Origin: an uncultured Bacteroidia bacterium
GTDB taxonomy: Bacteria > Bacteroidota > Bacteroidia > Bacteroidales > UBA932
Direction of reading: 5' to 3'
DNA length: 64,000 nucleotides
Assembly (NCBI GenBank): GCA_902769525.1
Contig: CACXPG010000003.1
Span: 1-64,000 of the forward strand
Of the stretch, positions 33,652 to 43,039 are shown in pieces (position 1 is the first letter of the stretch; every line of letters starts with the position of its first letter). The translations under genes and the position numbers were made by a program. The notes beneath the pieces were generated by a model. The model did no database searches, had not been told where the DNA came from, and saw only the letters and a program-made list of their open reading frames with translations.

Positions 33652-36537
33652 ATGAAAAAATATATCTGGAGCATATTATTGATTTTATGTTTTGCCGTAA
33701 CTGCCAAGGCACAGGTTTTCGTTGTCAACGACAATATGTTCGCCGGCAGGATGAGCAGCATAAAGGTGAAAATCGTTGATTCTCTGACTAACGAACCTAT
33801 CTCATTTGCATCAGTTTATGTTGTGCCGGCCAAGGACACCACCATCACAAACTTCATAGTGTCTGACACTGCCGGAGTTGCCACGCTGAAAGACGTGCCG
33901 TACGGGAATTATGTGTTTCATATAGAGATGATGGGCTACAAGCATTACTCCAAGGAGAAGTATTTCAGGGAAGAGAGGGTGGACCTGGGGACAGTCAAAC
34001 TCAAGCTGGATGAGAATTATCTTTCTGCCATCACCGTTTCCGATGTGGGCAACCCTATCGTGATGAAGCAGGATACCATAGAGTTCAACGCATCTTCTTT
34101 CAGGGTGGGAGCCAATGGAATGCTCAGGGATCTGATCAAGAGAATGCCGGGAATGGAAATTACAGACGACGGAAAGGTTAAGTTCAACGGGGAAGCCATA
34201 GACAAGCTGACTGTGGGAGGCCGCACTTTCTTCTTCGACGACCAGAGCACGGCCCTGAACAACCTGCCTGCGGCAATAGTTGACAAGATCCGCGTAATAG
34301 ACAGAGAATCCCAGACTACAAGAACCACTGGCATACAGGACGGTACCAGAGAGAAAGTCTTGGATGTAGGTCTGAAGAAAGAATATGAGGAAGGATGGTT
34401 CGGCAATATATCCGTAAAAGGCGGAACTACTATAGAGGGCAAGAAAAAAGACGAGCCTCTGAGAGAAAATCGCGGAGCATTGTACAATAGCAGCGCCCTG
34501 GTTGCTGCATACAACAAGAAAGACCAGGTTACCTTCCTTGCCAACGGAATGAATGTGGCAGATGGTGGGGTCGCTATGGTTGTAAGGGGAGGAGAAGACG
34601 TGGTCAGCAGTTTTGAACCCGGGCTTACTTCAGCTGCACAGCTGGGCCTGAACGTCAACACCTCCAGGATAAAAGACGTGGAGACCACTCTTTCCGCCAA
34701 CTACAAGTATACCGACAACGAGACCGGCTCTCAAAGCTACAGGACAACATTCCAGGAAAACGGCAACTTGTTTACGGAATCCAGAAAATCCGGAAGGTCT
34801 TTTGACAACGGAGTGAATGCAAATTATGAAATGAAGAAGGAGAAAGGCAAGATTCAGTTCTCCTTTTTTCCACGCTTCACTTATAAAAAGAGTCTTTCTC
34901 GCAGCGAAGGCTCCTCGGAAACTTCCAGAGAAGAACTACTTGTCAACAAATCGGAAAACCACTCACAAAACAATTCCGACAGTAGATCCGGAAACATCCA
35001 CGGAGACATTACCTTCACAGACCTGGGAGGCAAGAAAGGCAGGCTCATACACTTCAGCTTCAACGGAAGTTACTCCAATTCAGACGGAGTGAGCAACGAG
35101 CAGTCCACACTCAAGACTGCTGCCGGTGAAGAAGAGCGTACTATGCGTTACGACTCAAAGTCTTCTTCTTATGGTACAAGCGGTTTAATCAGATATACGG
35201 AACCGGTTTCCGCAAAACTTATCATGGCGGCAACCGCAAACCTCAGCCTGTCGGAATCAGAAAGTACCAGAGATGCATTTGATGCAGGCGGACTGAACAG
35301 CTACTATTCATCGGAGAGCAAGACACACCACGTCAACCAGAAATATGATGTTACGGCCCAGTACAAATTCGCCAAGCAGAGTTGGATTACGCTGGGAGCC
35401 ACTGCAAACGGAACTCTCAACGAGCTGGTTTCCAGATCTTACAACGTGAACGACACCACCGGTAAAGGAGAGTGGAACTGGTATGTGGCCCCTACCCTGA
35501 GGCTCCAGCTTTCAAAGGGATCCAACCGTTTTGGCATCAATATTTCAGGCTCCAGCCAGAAACCTAACGGCAGCCGTATGCTTCCTGTCCTGAACATAAG
35601 CAATCTGTCCCGGCTGAGCCTTGGCAACATCTATCTGAGACAATATTCATACACCAACTTCGGCATAAACTGGAACAGGAACGACCGCCAGAAGTTTACC
35701 AATCTCAGTCTTTTCTTCAACGGCAGCTTAACCAACAGACCTATCAGCAATGCGCTATGGTATGATTCAGAAGGAGTGATGTATTCCATCCCGGTCAATT
35801 CCAAGAAGCCTTCCGTTTCAGGATTCATAATGGCTGGCTACACCACTCCGCTGGACTCCAAGAAGATATGGACCCTCTCTTTAGGCTTGAACCTCAAATA
35901 CTCATCTTATACCAGTTATCAGTCGACCGGAACACTGCCGGCAATAGACAAAGATAACTTTGACTATGATGCGTTCATGGCAGATTTCTGGGGCAACAGC
36001 AAAGGCAACCGCTTCTATGACGGACTGAGCGGATTCAAAGAAAGCACTACCAGAGAGTTTTCTCCTTATATCAACTCCAGCCTCAAATACAACCAAAAGA
36101 ACTATTTCTTCATCTTGAGTGCTGGTGTAAACAAAGTTATATCGCGATACTCATTGAACAAGAGCACGAACAGGAATACCACCAGCACCGACATCAGCCT
36201 TGAAGGTTCATACACCACACCGCACCAATTTGAAATATCATCATTCTTTGGGTACCAATTTTACGACGGTTACGCAAAAGGCTATGACAAACCTCAATGG
36301 AATTGGCGCGTAGAAATCTCCAAAAATATTGGAGCCTTCAACCTGAGTGTAAAGGTCAACGACATATTCAATCAGAGACGCAACCTATTCCACACAGTAA
36401 CAGCCAATTACGAGGAAGATACCTACAGGATAAACTTGAGCCGCTACATACTCTTCGGCGTAAAGTGGAACTTCGGCAAGATGAATGCCATCAACAGCCA
36501 GAGAGCACAGAAAGCTGCCTGGAATTCAGTATTCTAG
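33652..36537 (+). CDS. outer-membrane beta-barrel receptor with regulatory-like N-terminal domain
   Basis: This 961-aa protein has a signal peptide ending AKAQ, a carboxypeptidase-regulatory-like domain (about residues 35-125), a plug-like domain (about 130-235) and a long beta-barrel of alternating aromatic strands. It is the TonB-dependent-receptor-like type without SusD partner seen in many Bacteroidales. A TATCTTTG box lies 20-30 nt upstream, so it may also be transcribed alone. It probably takes up or senses a substrate and signals to the sigma factor; the ligand is unknown. Confidence 0.85.
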   Translation: MKKYIWSILLILCFAVTAKAQVFVVNDNMFAGRMSSIKVKIVDSLTNEPISFASVYVVPAKDTTITNFIVSDTAGVATLKDVPYGNYVFHIEMMGYKHYSKEKYFREERVDLGTVKLKLDENYLSAITVSDVGNPIVMKQDTIEFNASSFRVGANGMLRDLIKRMPGMEITDDGKVKFNGEAIDKLTVGGRTFFFDDQSTALNNLPAAIVDKIRVIDRESQTTRTTGIQDGTREKVLDVGLKKEYEEGWFGNISVKGGTTIEGKKKDEPLRENRGALYNSSALVAAYNKKDQVTFLANGMNVADGGVAMVVRGGEDVVSSFEPGLTSAAQLGLNVNTSRIKDVETTLSANYKYTDNETGSQSYRTTFQENGNLFTESRKSGRSFDNGVNANYEMKKEKGKIQFSFFPRFTYKKSLSRSEGSSETSREELLVNKSENHSQNNSDSRSGNIHGDITFTDLGGKKGRLIHFSFNGSYSNSDGVSNEQSTLKTAAGEEERTMRYDSKSSSYGTSGLIRYTEPVSAKLIMAATANLSLSESESTRDAFDAGGLNSYYSSESKTHHVNQKYDVTAQYKFAKQSWITLGATANGTLNELVSRSYNVNDTTGKGEWNWYVAPTLRLQLSKGSNRFGINISGSSQKPNGSRMLPVLNISNLSRLSLGNIYLRQYSYTNFGINWNRNDRQKFTNLSLFFNGSLTNRPISNALWYDSEGVMYSIPVNSKKPSVSGFIMAGYTTPLDSKKIWTLSLGLNLKYSSYTSYQSTGTLPAIDKDNFDYDAFMADFWGNSKGNRFYDGLSGFKESTTREFSPYINSSLKYNQKNYFFILSAGVNKVISRYSLNKSTNRNTTSTDISLEGSYTTPHQFEISSFFGYQFYDGYAKGYDKPQWNWRVEISKNIGAFNLSVKVNDIFNQRRNLFHTVTANYEEDTYRINLSRYILFGVKWNFGKMNAINSQRAQKAAWNSVF

Positions 36538-36543
36538 GAATTC

Positions 36544-37827
36544 TTATATCTGCGGATGATCCGCCATCATCCTGTCTGCCCAGGCGCGGAAGTCGCTCCA
36601 GCGGTAGTAGTTGCCCTGCACAGGGGTTAGGTCTGGCAGCGTGGCCTCGTTTTCGTTGAACACAACCTTGAAGAGAATGTCGTTCTTCTTGTTCTTGTAG
36701 AATACGAACAAGACTGTGGCAGCCATTGGAATGTTGTAATTCTGGAACCAGTACTTGGCTTCTTCAGGCTTGGATGGGATGGTGCCCATATCGTTTATAT
36801 TCAGAAGAGTAGCCAAGGCTTCAACGATGTAGTCGTGCCCAAATCTCAAATGCGCGGCCTGGTTTGGATCGCTGAAAGAAGCCTCAGCCTTGGCGATTAT
36901 GTCTTCAAGAAGAGGAATCACGCCATAGCGGGCTTTTATATCGGTGAAGAAAGAGAAGTAGTTGTCTGTTTCCCATAATTTCAGGACCTGCTCTTCAGAA
37001 AGAAGGTCATCAAAAAGCGGCTCGCTCTCATAGTTGTGGTATCCGCAGATCAGCTGCCACAGTTCGCTCACAAAACCAGTAGGGCCATCCTCAAAACCAT
37101 CGAGGAACTTACTGTCTGTGAACAGCTTGTCCAGAACATCCTGATAGCCGGAAACCCTCTTGAAGAAATCTGTATAGCCCTCCAGTTCCGCTTTCCTGTC
37201 ATCTGTCTTGAAACGGCGGATCAGGCTTTTAGGAGCGCTTGGCGGAGCTATGATGCACATTCCGGTATGGTCTGACCTTAAGCGCATTGTAAGCTTGGGA
37301 TTGCAGGTCTTAAGCCCAAGGGTAAAGGCTCCCATACTCACGATGCATCTCTGGCTGGTGGAGGAAATGGCGTCCACTTTCTTTCTTCCCTTGAATACCT
37401 TAGGGAACTGCTCGTACACGAACGTGCCTATGGCCTGGTGCTGGTCGAATCCAAGCGAAACCAGATCTCCCGTGTTTATGTACGGATTCATATAGAAAGC
37501 CTCGTACTTCCGGACAAACTCCTTTCCGTATGGTGTAAGCACATCTTCCTCTTTAGCCTTGGAGAATACATCGCGGAGAAGAGTGTAAGTCTTCGGGTTC
37601 CAGGCATAGCGGGAGCCGTGCCTTCCATAGTGGCTTATATAGAAAGGCCTGTAGCCGGCAGGAGCCTTGCTAAGGGTTCCGAATTCATCCAGACGGTGCG
37701 GGCCTTCCATACCCCGAACCTTGCGGGCATCGGCCTTTAGTTGTTCCAACACGTTGTACTGCTGAGCGTTCAGCAAAAAAGACGAGGAAAGGAATATTCC
37801 CCAAAAAAGTATCAGTATCTTCTTCAT
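36544..37827 (-). CDS. histidine-type acid phosphatase (MINPP/phytase-like)
   Basis: The start at 37827 (427 aa) opens a signal peptide ending LLNAQ. The branch-2 histidine phosphatase motifs are present: YGRHGSRY near residue 70 (catalytic His) and the HD proton donor in LRFGHDYIVE near residue 345. Relatives in gut Bacteroidales include multiple-inositol-polyphosphate phosphatases that degrade phytate; this is the best functional guess. It is probably periplasmic or packed in outer-membrane vesicles. Convergent with the receptor gene. Confidence 0.88.
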   Translation of the reverse strand: MKKILILFWGIFLSSSFLLNAQQYNVLEQLKADARKVRGMEGPHRLDEFGTLSKAPAGYRPFYISHYGRHGSRYAWNPKTYTLLRDVFSKAKEEDVLTPYGKEFVRKYEAFYMNPYINTGDLVSLGFDQHQAIGTFVYEQFPKVFKGRKKVDAISSTSQRCIVSMGAFTLGLKTCNPKLTMRLRSDHTGMCIIAPPSAPKSLIRRFKTDDRKAELEGYTDFFKRVSGYQDVLDKLFTDSKFLDGFEDGPTGFVSELWQLICGYHNYESEPLFDDLLSEEQVLKLWETDNYFSFFTDIKARYGVIPLLEDIIAKAEASFSDPNQAAHLRFGHDYIVEALATLLNINDMGTIPSKPEEAKYWFQNYNIPMAATVLFVFYKNKKNDILFKVVFNENEATLPDLTPVQGNYYRWSDFRAWADRMMADHPQI

Positions 37828-37916
37828 AACAATCAAAGATACTATATTCGCCGCAAATGGCATTATAATCCACAAATAGCCGTATCTTTACAAAAGCATA
37901 GAAGAACTTTTGGATT

Positions 37917-38573
37917 ATGTATTTTTCAAACCATAACGAGGCTGTAACGTTCAGCTACACTTACGGCGGTCCGCTTGAAGTTGAAATAGATAAAGAAGGG
38001 CCTGTCTGCAAAGAAGACACGGATGTTTATCCGCTGGCAGACAAAGACTGGACAAAGGAACACAGCTACATAGGCCTTACCAAAGGCATTACAGAGGTAA
38101 AAGCAGGATTTCTGGAATCATTCAAGAATCTGAATGCTCTAATCATAAGCCGTTCGGTCACAAAGATAGAAATGACACCTCAGCTGAAAAAGCTTCTTTC
38201 AAAGAACAATGTTCTGATCCGCGGAGAATATAACACCTACGCCGAGTCTTTTGCCAAGGAGAACGGCTTGAAATTCCTTCAGGCAGACATTCTCCTAGCC
38301 ATAGACTGCAATGAAGAACATTGCGAAAACACTTTCATAACGCTCCAATTCTTCCCGGACGGAAAGGCCAATATCAAATATGATGTATTCAGTGTGGGTA
38401 TTTCAGCCGGCAACAATGGCGGCGGAACATATGAAAGAGAGCTTCCAAATGATTTCTGGAAAGGCTGCACTGTAGAAAAATTTGCAGACAATTTTCCAGA
38501 GAGGCTCAGGGAAGCCTTGCTGAAAAATAAGGAACTGGAGCATTTCCTTACCGCTGTTAACAAAAAAGTGTAG
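37917..38573 (+). CDS. hypothetical protein with leucine-rich-repeat-like segment
   Basis: This 218-aa protein has no signal peptide. The middle resembles one or two BspA-type leucine-rich repeats (FKNLNALIISRSVTKIE, YAESFAKENGLKF). The C-terminal half has an FPDGKANIKYDVFS beta region. The next gene, an ECF sigma factor, begins 47 nt downstream. Function unknown. Confidence 0.65.
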   Translation: MYFSNHNEAVTFSYTYGGPLEVEIDKEGPVCKEDTDVYPLADKDWTKEHSYIGLTKGITEVKAGFLESFKNLNALIISRSVTKIEMTPQLKKLLSKNNVLIRGEYNTYAESFAKENGLKFLQADILLAIDCNEEHCENTFITLQFFPDGKANIKYDVFSVGISAGNNGGGTYERELPNDFWKGCTVEKFADNFPERLREALLKNKELEHFLTAVNKKV

Positions 38574-38586
38574 TTTTCCGTTAGAG

Positions 38587-38596
38587 TCTGCGTCTA
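38587..38596 (+). promoter_or_regulatory. ECF-type promoter box (TCTGCGTCTA), shared with 31804-31813
   Basis: Identical over ten bases to the box before the other ECF sigma gene. It ends at the base before an ATG at 38597, so if used, the real sigma start must be the later ATG at 38621. Confidence 0.45.
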
Positions 38597-38620
38597 ATGG
38601 GCAAACAAACAAGACAGACA

Positions 38621-39091
38621 ATGACAGAAAAAGAATTCGAAAAGATGGTCAGAGAGCACAAGGGGACGATTTACACCGTCTGCTATATGTTCTCGCAGGA
38701 CAATGAAGAGGTAGCCGACCTCTTCCAGGAGATCCTGATCAACCTGTGGAAAGGATCCGGAACTTTCCGAGGCGAAAGCAGCCTGAACTCCTGGATTTGG
38801 AAAGTGAGCCTGAACACCTGCATTTCTTCAGACCGCAAGAAAAAACGCCTCCCGAGAAAGGAGCCGCTGAGCATGAACATCAACCTGTTCGAAGACGTGG
38901 ATGAAGGCAGCCGCCAGTCCAACCTTCTCAGGGAGAGAATCTCCAAGCTCGGTCCGTTCGACAGGGCAATCGTCCTGCTGTGGCTGGAAAACCTCAGCTA
39001 TGAAGAAATCGGCCAGATAGTCGGAATCAGCACCTCAAACGTCTCTGTCCGCCTTGTCAGAATCAAAGAACAACTCAAAAAGATGCAGTAA
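38621..39091 (+). CDS. ECF-family RNA polymerase sigma factor
   Basis: This 156-aa protein has region 2 (EEVADLFQEILINLW) and region 4 (LSYEEIGQIVGISTSNVSVRL). The start at 38621 (MTEKEFEK) is preferred because the promoter-like box at 38587-38596 abuts the ATG at 38597. The gene is followed after 1 nt by a two-part membrane protein gene that may act as its anti-sigma factor. Confidence 0.88.
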   Translation: MTEKEFEKMVREHKGTIYTVCYMFSQDNEEVADLFQEILINLWKGSGTFRGESSLNSWIWKVSLNTCISSDRKKKRLPRKEPLSMNINLFEDVDEGSRQSNLLRERISKLGPFDRAIVLLWLENLSYEEIGQIVGISTSNVSVRLVRIKEQLKKMQ

Positions 39092-39092
39092 A

Positions 39093-39674
39093 ATGGAAAA
39101 CACAGATAACATCCTCAGCCAAATGCAGCAGCAGCTGCGCCAGATGAAAGAAAAACTGGAAGGAGAAACCATCGTCAACGAAAAGATTCTTCGCAACGCA
39201 TACCGCAAGACTCTGGGCAGCCTTCAGAGAAAGGCTCTCCGCCAGACGATTATCGGGATTGTTGCAATGCTTCTCAGCCTGAACCTCCTGAATGTCGGAT
39301 TCTCCATTCCTTTCGTAATCGCGACAGAAGTGATGCTGGCTTTCTGCCTGGCGGCAACCATCATAATCAACAACAGGCTTCCAAAAATGGATACAGACCT
39401 TGTAACTGCAGCCAAGGGAATCGTACGCTTCAGAAAAGGCTACGCCAACTGGCTCTGGATCGGAATTCCTATGCTTATCCTCTGGCTGGGCGGAATGGTC
39501 TATGAAATCATGAAAAACGAGGCATTCCCTTCAGAAGCAAAGTATGCGATGTTCATCGGTCTCGGAGTGGGAATCGTAATCGGCGGAGCGATTGGACTCA
39601 TATTGCGCCACAACATCCTCTCAAAATCCGATGAAACCCTCGCCCAAATCAAGGATCTGACAAGTGGGGAGTAG
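39093..39674 (+). CDS. membrane protein partner of the ECF sigma factor
   Basis: The ATG at 39093 (193 aa) directly follows the sigma stop. Residues 1-45 are helical and charged, then four hydrophobic segments (about 52-68, 72-90, 122-140 and 155-175). Similar sigma-linked proteins in Bacteroidales are annotated only as hypothetical. An anti-sigma or membrane-sensor role is inferred from the adjacent genes. Confidence 0.65.
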   Translation: MENTDNILSQMQQQLRQMKEKLEGETIVNEKILRNAYRKTLGSLQRKALRQTIIGIVAMLLSLNLLNVGFSIPFVIATEVMLAFCLAATIIINNRLPKMDTDLVTAAKGIVRFRKGYANWLWIGIPMLILWLGGMVYEIMKNEAFPSEAKYAMFIGLGVGIVIGGAIGLILRHNILSKSDETLAQIKDLTSGE

Positions 39675-39677
39675 ACA

Positions 39678-40415
39678 CTAGCTTTTAGATAAATAGATTC
39701 TGCGCACCGATTCAGGAAACTTCTCAATGGCGTACCTGAGCATTGTACGAGGCATTTTTGAGGCTCTTTTGTCAAGGAACATCCTCAGAGATGCCTCGTC
39801 TTTTTTGCCGGCTTCCCTGAGCAGCCACCCTACCGCTTTCTGCAGAAGGTCATGAAGAGGAACCTTGTCACAGTCCTCAAGAAAAATGTCGGCGATGGAA
39901 TATGTATCGCTGAGCTGATTCTTTCGGACAAAGGCCATTGTTGAAACTATGCCGATTCTCCGCTCCCAGATGTTTTTGCCGTTTCTTGCCAGTTCATAAA
40001 GCAGAGTGCGGTCCTTGTCCAGAAGCCACTCGCCCAGAAGGCTGTAGCAGGAAAGGTCCACCAGATCCCAGTTGTTGATGCGGTCTGTGTTGGCAAGATA
40101 GAAGTCCACGCACCGCTTCTGCAGGTCTTCCTGCTTTTTCTTCCCCGCTCTGGAAAAGATTTCAACCAGACAAAGCAGTGAAGCCAGACGGACCTCGTGC
40201 CAAGGGCTGAGAATGCACTCCTGAAGATTCTCAAATGAGACCTCCTTCCAGCATTCCTTTACAACGGCTCTTGTAACAGGCACCTTGATTCCCAGGAACT
40301 TGTCCCCTTCGCCGTACTGTCCGGGCCCGGTCTTGAAAAAACGCATCAGTCCAGCCACCTGGCTTTCGTCGCGGCGGCTCAGCATATTCTGAAGAAGAAT
40401 ATTACTCTTTGACAT
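39678..40415 (-). CDS. AlkD-like DNA alkylation repair protein
   Basis: The start at 40415 (245 aa, MSKSNILLQN) overlaps the acetyltransferase end by 14 nt. The protein is all-helical with HEAT-like repeats typical of AlkD DNA glycosylases (KFLGIKVPVTRAVVKECWKE, WDLVDLSCYSLLG, MAFVRKNQ, LLQKAVGWLLREAGKKD). Such enzymes remove bulky or cationic alkylated bases from DNA. No SOS-like or dyad element is seen upstream. Confidence 0.88.
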   Translation of the reverse strand: MSKSNILLQNMLSRRDESQVAGLMRFFKTGPGQYGEGDKFLGIKVPVTRAVVKECWKEVSFENLQECILSPWHEVRLASLLCLVEIFSRAGKKKQEDLQKRCVDFYLANTDRINNWDLVDLSCYSLLGEWLLDKDRTLLYELARNGKNIWERRIGIVSTMAFVRKNQLSDTYSIADIFLEDCDKVPLHDLLQKAVGWLLREAGKKDEASLRMFLDKRASKMPRTMLRYAIEKFPESVRRIYLSKS

Positions 40416-40971
40416 CGTTGACCAGATCTTTAATCTTGGATGCCGGCACTCCTCCCACAAGACAGTTGTCAGGAACGTCTTCGTGAACCACCGCCCCGGC
40501 TGCTATGACCACATTGTTGCCTATGGTAACTCCAGGCAGGATGGTTACATTTCCGCCAATCCACACGTCGTTGCCGATTCTGACAGGCTTTGCCTCAGCG
40601 ATATAATCTCGCCTGCCCTGTGGAGAAAGCGGATGTCCGACGGTTGTAATCAGAGTGTTCGGCCCTATCATCACGTGATTGCCAATGTAAACCTCACGGA
40701 TATCCAGGATTGTGAGGTTGAAATTTCCTGTAAAGTCATCACCGATGAAGATGTTCTTGCCGCAGTCACAGCCAAAGGTCTTGGAAATCCATACCCTCTG
40801 GCCCACTGCCCCGAGCATCTTCTGAAGGCACTTGTACTGAGCCTCATAGTCTGTTCCGTCAATGGCGTTGTACTCCTCGCACCACTTGATTGCGCGGCTC
40901 TTTCTTGCAATCATTTCTGCATCTGCATAGCAGTACGGCAGACCGGCTTTCAGTTTTTCAAGTTCAGTCAT
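40402..40971 (-). CDS. maltose/galactoside-type O-acetyltransferase
   Basis: This 189-aa protein starts at the ATG at 40971 (MTELEKLKAG), and has the N-terminal Mac domain and the left-handed beta-helix hexapeptide repeats (IGNDVWIGGNVTILPGVTIG, NNVVIAAGAVVHEDVP). The catalytic His is in TVGHPL. It transfers acetyl groups from acetyl-CoA to sugars. A TATTTTTG box at 40976-40983 lies only 4 nt from this start, so the mRNA may be leaderless. Confidence 0.9.
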   Translation of the reverse strand: MTELEKLKAGLPYCYADAEMIARKSRAIKWCEEYNAIDGTDYEAQYKCLQKMLGAVGQRVWISKTFGCDCGKNIFIGDDFTGNFNLTILDIREVYIGNHVMIGPNTLITTVGHPLSPQGRRDYIAEAKPVRIGNDVWIGGNVTILPGVTIGNNVVIAAGAVVHEDVPDNCLVGGVPASKIKDLVNDVKE

Positions 40972-40997
40972 AAGGCAAAAATACAATTTCTATTGAG

Positions 40998-41005
40998 TAC
41001 ATTTG
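40998..41005 (+). promoter_or_regulatory. -7 box of the SdiA-regulated-like lipoprotein gene
   Basis: TACATTTG, 16 nt before the ATG at 41022; back to back with the minus-strand box TATTTTTG at 40976-40983. Confidence 0.65.
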
Positions 41006-41021
41006 CAAAAAATAAAACCAA

Positions 41022-41813
41022 ATGAGACATTCTAGAACCCTTCTGGCAATACTTGCCGCATACCTTGTTCTTGCAGCAGGTGCCTGCTCACACAAGCACC
41101 TGACTCCTGAAACGCCTGACACCCCTGAAAACTACAGGCCGGTCATGGGCAATTATTCTGAAATCAACACCACTTGCAGCGAACCTTCAGGCCTTTGCCT
41201 TGCCCCTAATGGAGACGGTTTTCTTGTAGCTTCCGACGCAAACGGCATCCATCACGTAACCTGGACAGGAGCCACCACAAGCTTCTACAACAGCAAGATC
41301 GACTGCGAAGGCGTTACAATTGACCCTAAGACCAAAGATGTCTATTATGTGTTTGAAAACAAGCAGGAAGTGCACCGCCTGGTGGCTCCTGACTACAAGA
41401 AAGACGAACTGCTGTATGTGGTCAAAGATGTCGGTTTGGGAACCAACGACGGACTTGAAGGCATCACCTGGTACAAGGACAACACCCTGCTGATAGGCAA
41501 CCAGAAAAAGCCTGTGGTCCTGATAACATATTCCCTTGAAAAGGGAGAAACCGGCCGCAAGGACCTCACTGGAAGCAGCCTTATGGAAATCGCCGACCTT
41601 TGCTATGATCCTGTAAGGGATGTGCTCTGGATAGCGGACAGCAAGAGCCGTACGATCAACCTCTGCACCACAGAGGGCAAGGTGATGGCAACCTACAGCG
41701 TTTCCTTCATAGATAACGGAGAAGGAATTTACGTGGACCATGCCCACAGCTGCATCTGGGTCTGCGACGACACCACCGGCAAGATCTACAAGATAAACTT
41801 CACCAACCTATAG
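41022..41813 (+). CDS. lipoprotein with SdiA-regulated-type beta-propeller domain
   Basis: This 263-aa protein has a lipoprotein signal (lipobox AAGAC, Cys near residue 22) and then a six-bladed-propeller-like domain with repeated stretches (SEPSGLCLAPNGDGFLVASD, DCEGVTIDPKTKDVYYVFE, EIADLCYDPVRDVLWIADS). The SdiA-regulated family is of unknown function, possibly a surface lectin or esterase-like propeller. Monocistronic. Confidence 0.8.
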   Translation: MRHSRTLLAILAAYLVLAAGACSHKHLTPETPDTPENYRPVMGNYSEINTTCSEPSGLCLAPNGDGFLVASDANGIHHVTWTGATTSFYNSKIDCEGVTIDPKTKDVYYVFENKQEVHRLVAPDYKKDELLYVVKDVGLGTNDGLEGITWYKDNTLLIGNQKKPVVLITYSLEKGETGRKDLTGSSLMEIADLCYDPVRDVLWIADSKSRTINLCTTEGKVMATYSVSFIDNGEGIYVDHAHSCIWVCDDTTGKIYKINFTNL

Positions 41814-41843
41814 ACAAGTGATAAAAATCAACTTCTGATATTC

Positions 41844-42155
41844 TCAGCCCTTCGGGATCTGAAGGTACTGCTTGAGAGTCTCAACGTATTCGGCAAAGGC
41901 GTCCCGGCCCTTGCCGGTGATTCTGCAGAGAGTGCAGGTCTTCTTTCCCTTGAAAGTCTTCTCCACCTCGATGTATCCCGCAGCGGAAAGCTTGTCGAGC
42001 TGCACGCTCAGGTTTCCGGCCGTGGCTCCGGTCTGGGACTTGATGTACACAAAGTCCGCCTCCACCACGCCAATCAGTATGCTCATCACCGCAAGTCTCA
42101 GCTCCGAATGGAGCAGCGGATCCAGCGGCTTGAACGTTATCTGTTTCTCTTCCAT
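41844..42155 (-). CDS. winged-helix transcriptional regulator (PF13601-like)
   Basis: This 103-aa protein consists of a winged helix (LRLAVMSILIGVVEADFVYI, TGATAGNLSVQLDKL, a wing around GYIEVEKTFKGKKTC) and a C-terminal helix. It follows the membrane protein gene by 37 nt in the same operon. Such pairs often regulate their own promoter; the palindromic AT-rich repeats upstream of the operon (42920-42948) are candidate operators. Confidence 0.85.
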   Translation of the reverse strand: MEEKQITFKPLDPLLHSELRLAVMSILIGVVEADFVYIKSQTGATAGNLSVQLDKLSAAGYIEVEKTFKGKKTCTLCRITGKGRDAFAEYVETLKQYLQIPKG

Positions 42156-42192
42156 AACACTTTGTTTTATAGCGTTATTCCCCTATTGTCCG

Positions 42193-42822
42193 TTAGGCTG
42201 CCAACTGGCTGTTTCTGGCCTTTCCCTGAAGAATAAGTCCTGGAACTACAAGTCCTAAGACACCCAATACAGCGAATACCAGAATCTTAGTTGGACCTGC
42301 AACTACGAGTGCAACCACCACGGAAACGGCTGTAGCAACAATCAGACTGACAATCACTGACTTCATCCTCATTACAGCCCCTGTAATCACACCGCAAAGC
42401 CCCATCGCAAGAGCTATAATAAGTGTAAGGTCTGCGCTTACTGACGTTCCCAGGTCAAAGTACCTTATTATCAGATACGCCAACCAGATAAGAGCATAGA
42501 ATCCAGCGACAAATATTCCGAACCACATCCAGATCTTGCCGATAATCCTGCTGACTTCCGTATCAGGGGCCTTCTCCTTGTTACGGTCCATGAGCATAGT
42601 GCATACAAAACCGATAATGCTCATGAAAAACCACAGAAGATTCCAGCCTGGGTTTCCGGTCTTTGACCACAAAAAGTAAACAACCACAGATGTCAACGCC
42701 ACCAAGCTTCCCCAAAGAATAAGAGGCTTGCCCATATTTTTGGCGATTGTCATTCTGCTGCGCTCCATTGTCTCTGCGATAATTTTCAGAGAGCTTTCGG
42801 TTGTAAGGTTCTTACTTTCCAT
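42193..42822 (-). CDS. hypothetical multi-pass membrane protein
   Basis: The start at 42822 (209 aa, MESKNLTTES) matches the usual beginning of this Bacteroidales family; an ATG at 42840 is also possible. About six hydrophobic helices follow a short helical cytoplasmic part. The gene is first in an operon with a winged-helix regulator. Function unknown; perhaps the regulator's target or signal source. Confidence 0.7.
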   Translation of the reverse strand: MESKNLTTESSLKIIAETMERSRMTIAKNMGKPLILWGSLVALTSVVVYFLWSKTGNPGWNLLWFFMSIIGFVCTMLMDRNKEKAPDTEVSRIIGKIWMWFGIFVAGFYALIWLAYLIIRYFDLGTSVSADLTLIIALAMGLCGVITGAVMRMKSVIVSLIVATAVSVVVALVVAGPTKILVFAVLGVLGLVVPGLILQGKARNSQLAA

Positions 42823-42901
42823 TGTAAAATCTTTTAACATTGTTTAACACTTTTTGTTTTTCTGCTCCCCGATTGCGCACTCGGTCAGCATCAATCACAC
42901 T

Positions 42902-42948
42902 GCAAATGTAAAGCGATTTATTTTATAAACCAAATTATTTTATAAAAT
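42902..42948 (-). promoter_or_regulatory. promoter and AT-rich candidate operators of the membrane protein/regulator operon
   Basis: A -7 box TACATTTG on the minus strand (42909-42902) is followed upstream by two copies of ATTTTATAAA (42920-42929 and 42937-42946, 17 bp apart). The second is part of a perfect 12-bp palindrome, ATTTTATAAAAT. Confidence 0.5.
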
Positions 42949-42994
42949 GTATGGAAATTTATGGTAGAAACTATTGTTTTTAGGGAATAAATTG

Positions 42995-43002
42995 TATTTT
43001 TG
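42995..43002 (+). promoter_or_regulatory. -7 box of the 124-aa regulator/metal ATPase genes
   Basis: TATTTTTG, with TTG 18 nt upstream; leader of about 30 nt to the start at 43040. Confidence 0.6.
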
Positions 43003-43039
43003 TAGGGTAATAAAATTATAGACTTAGGGGATAAAAATT

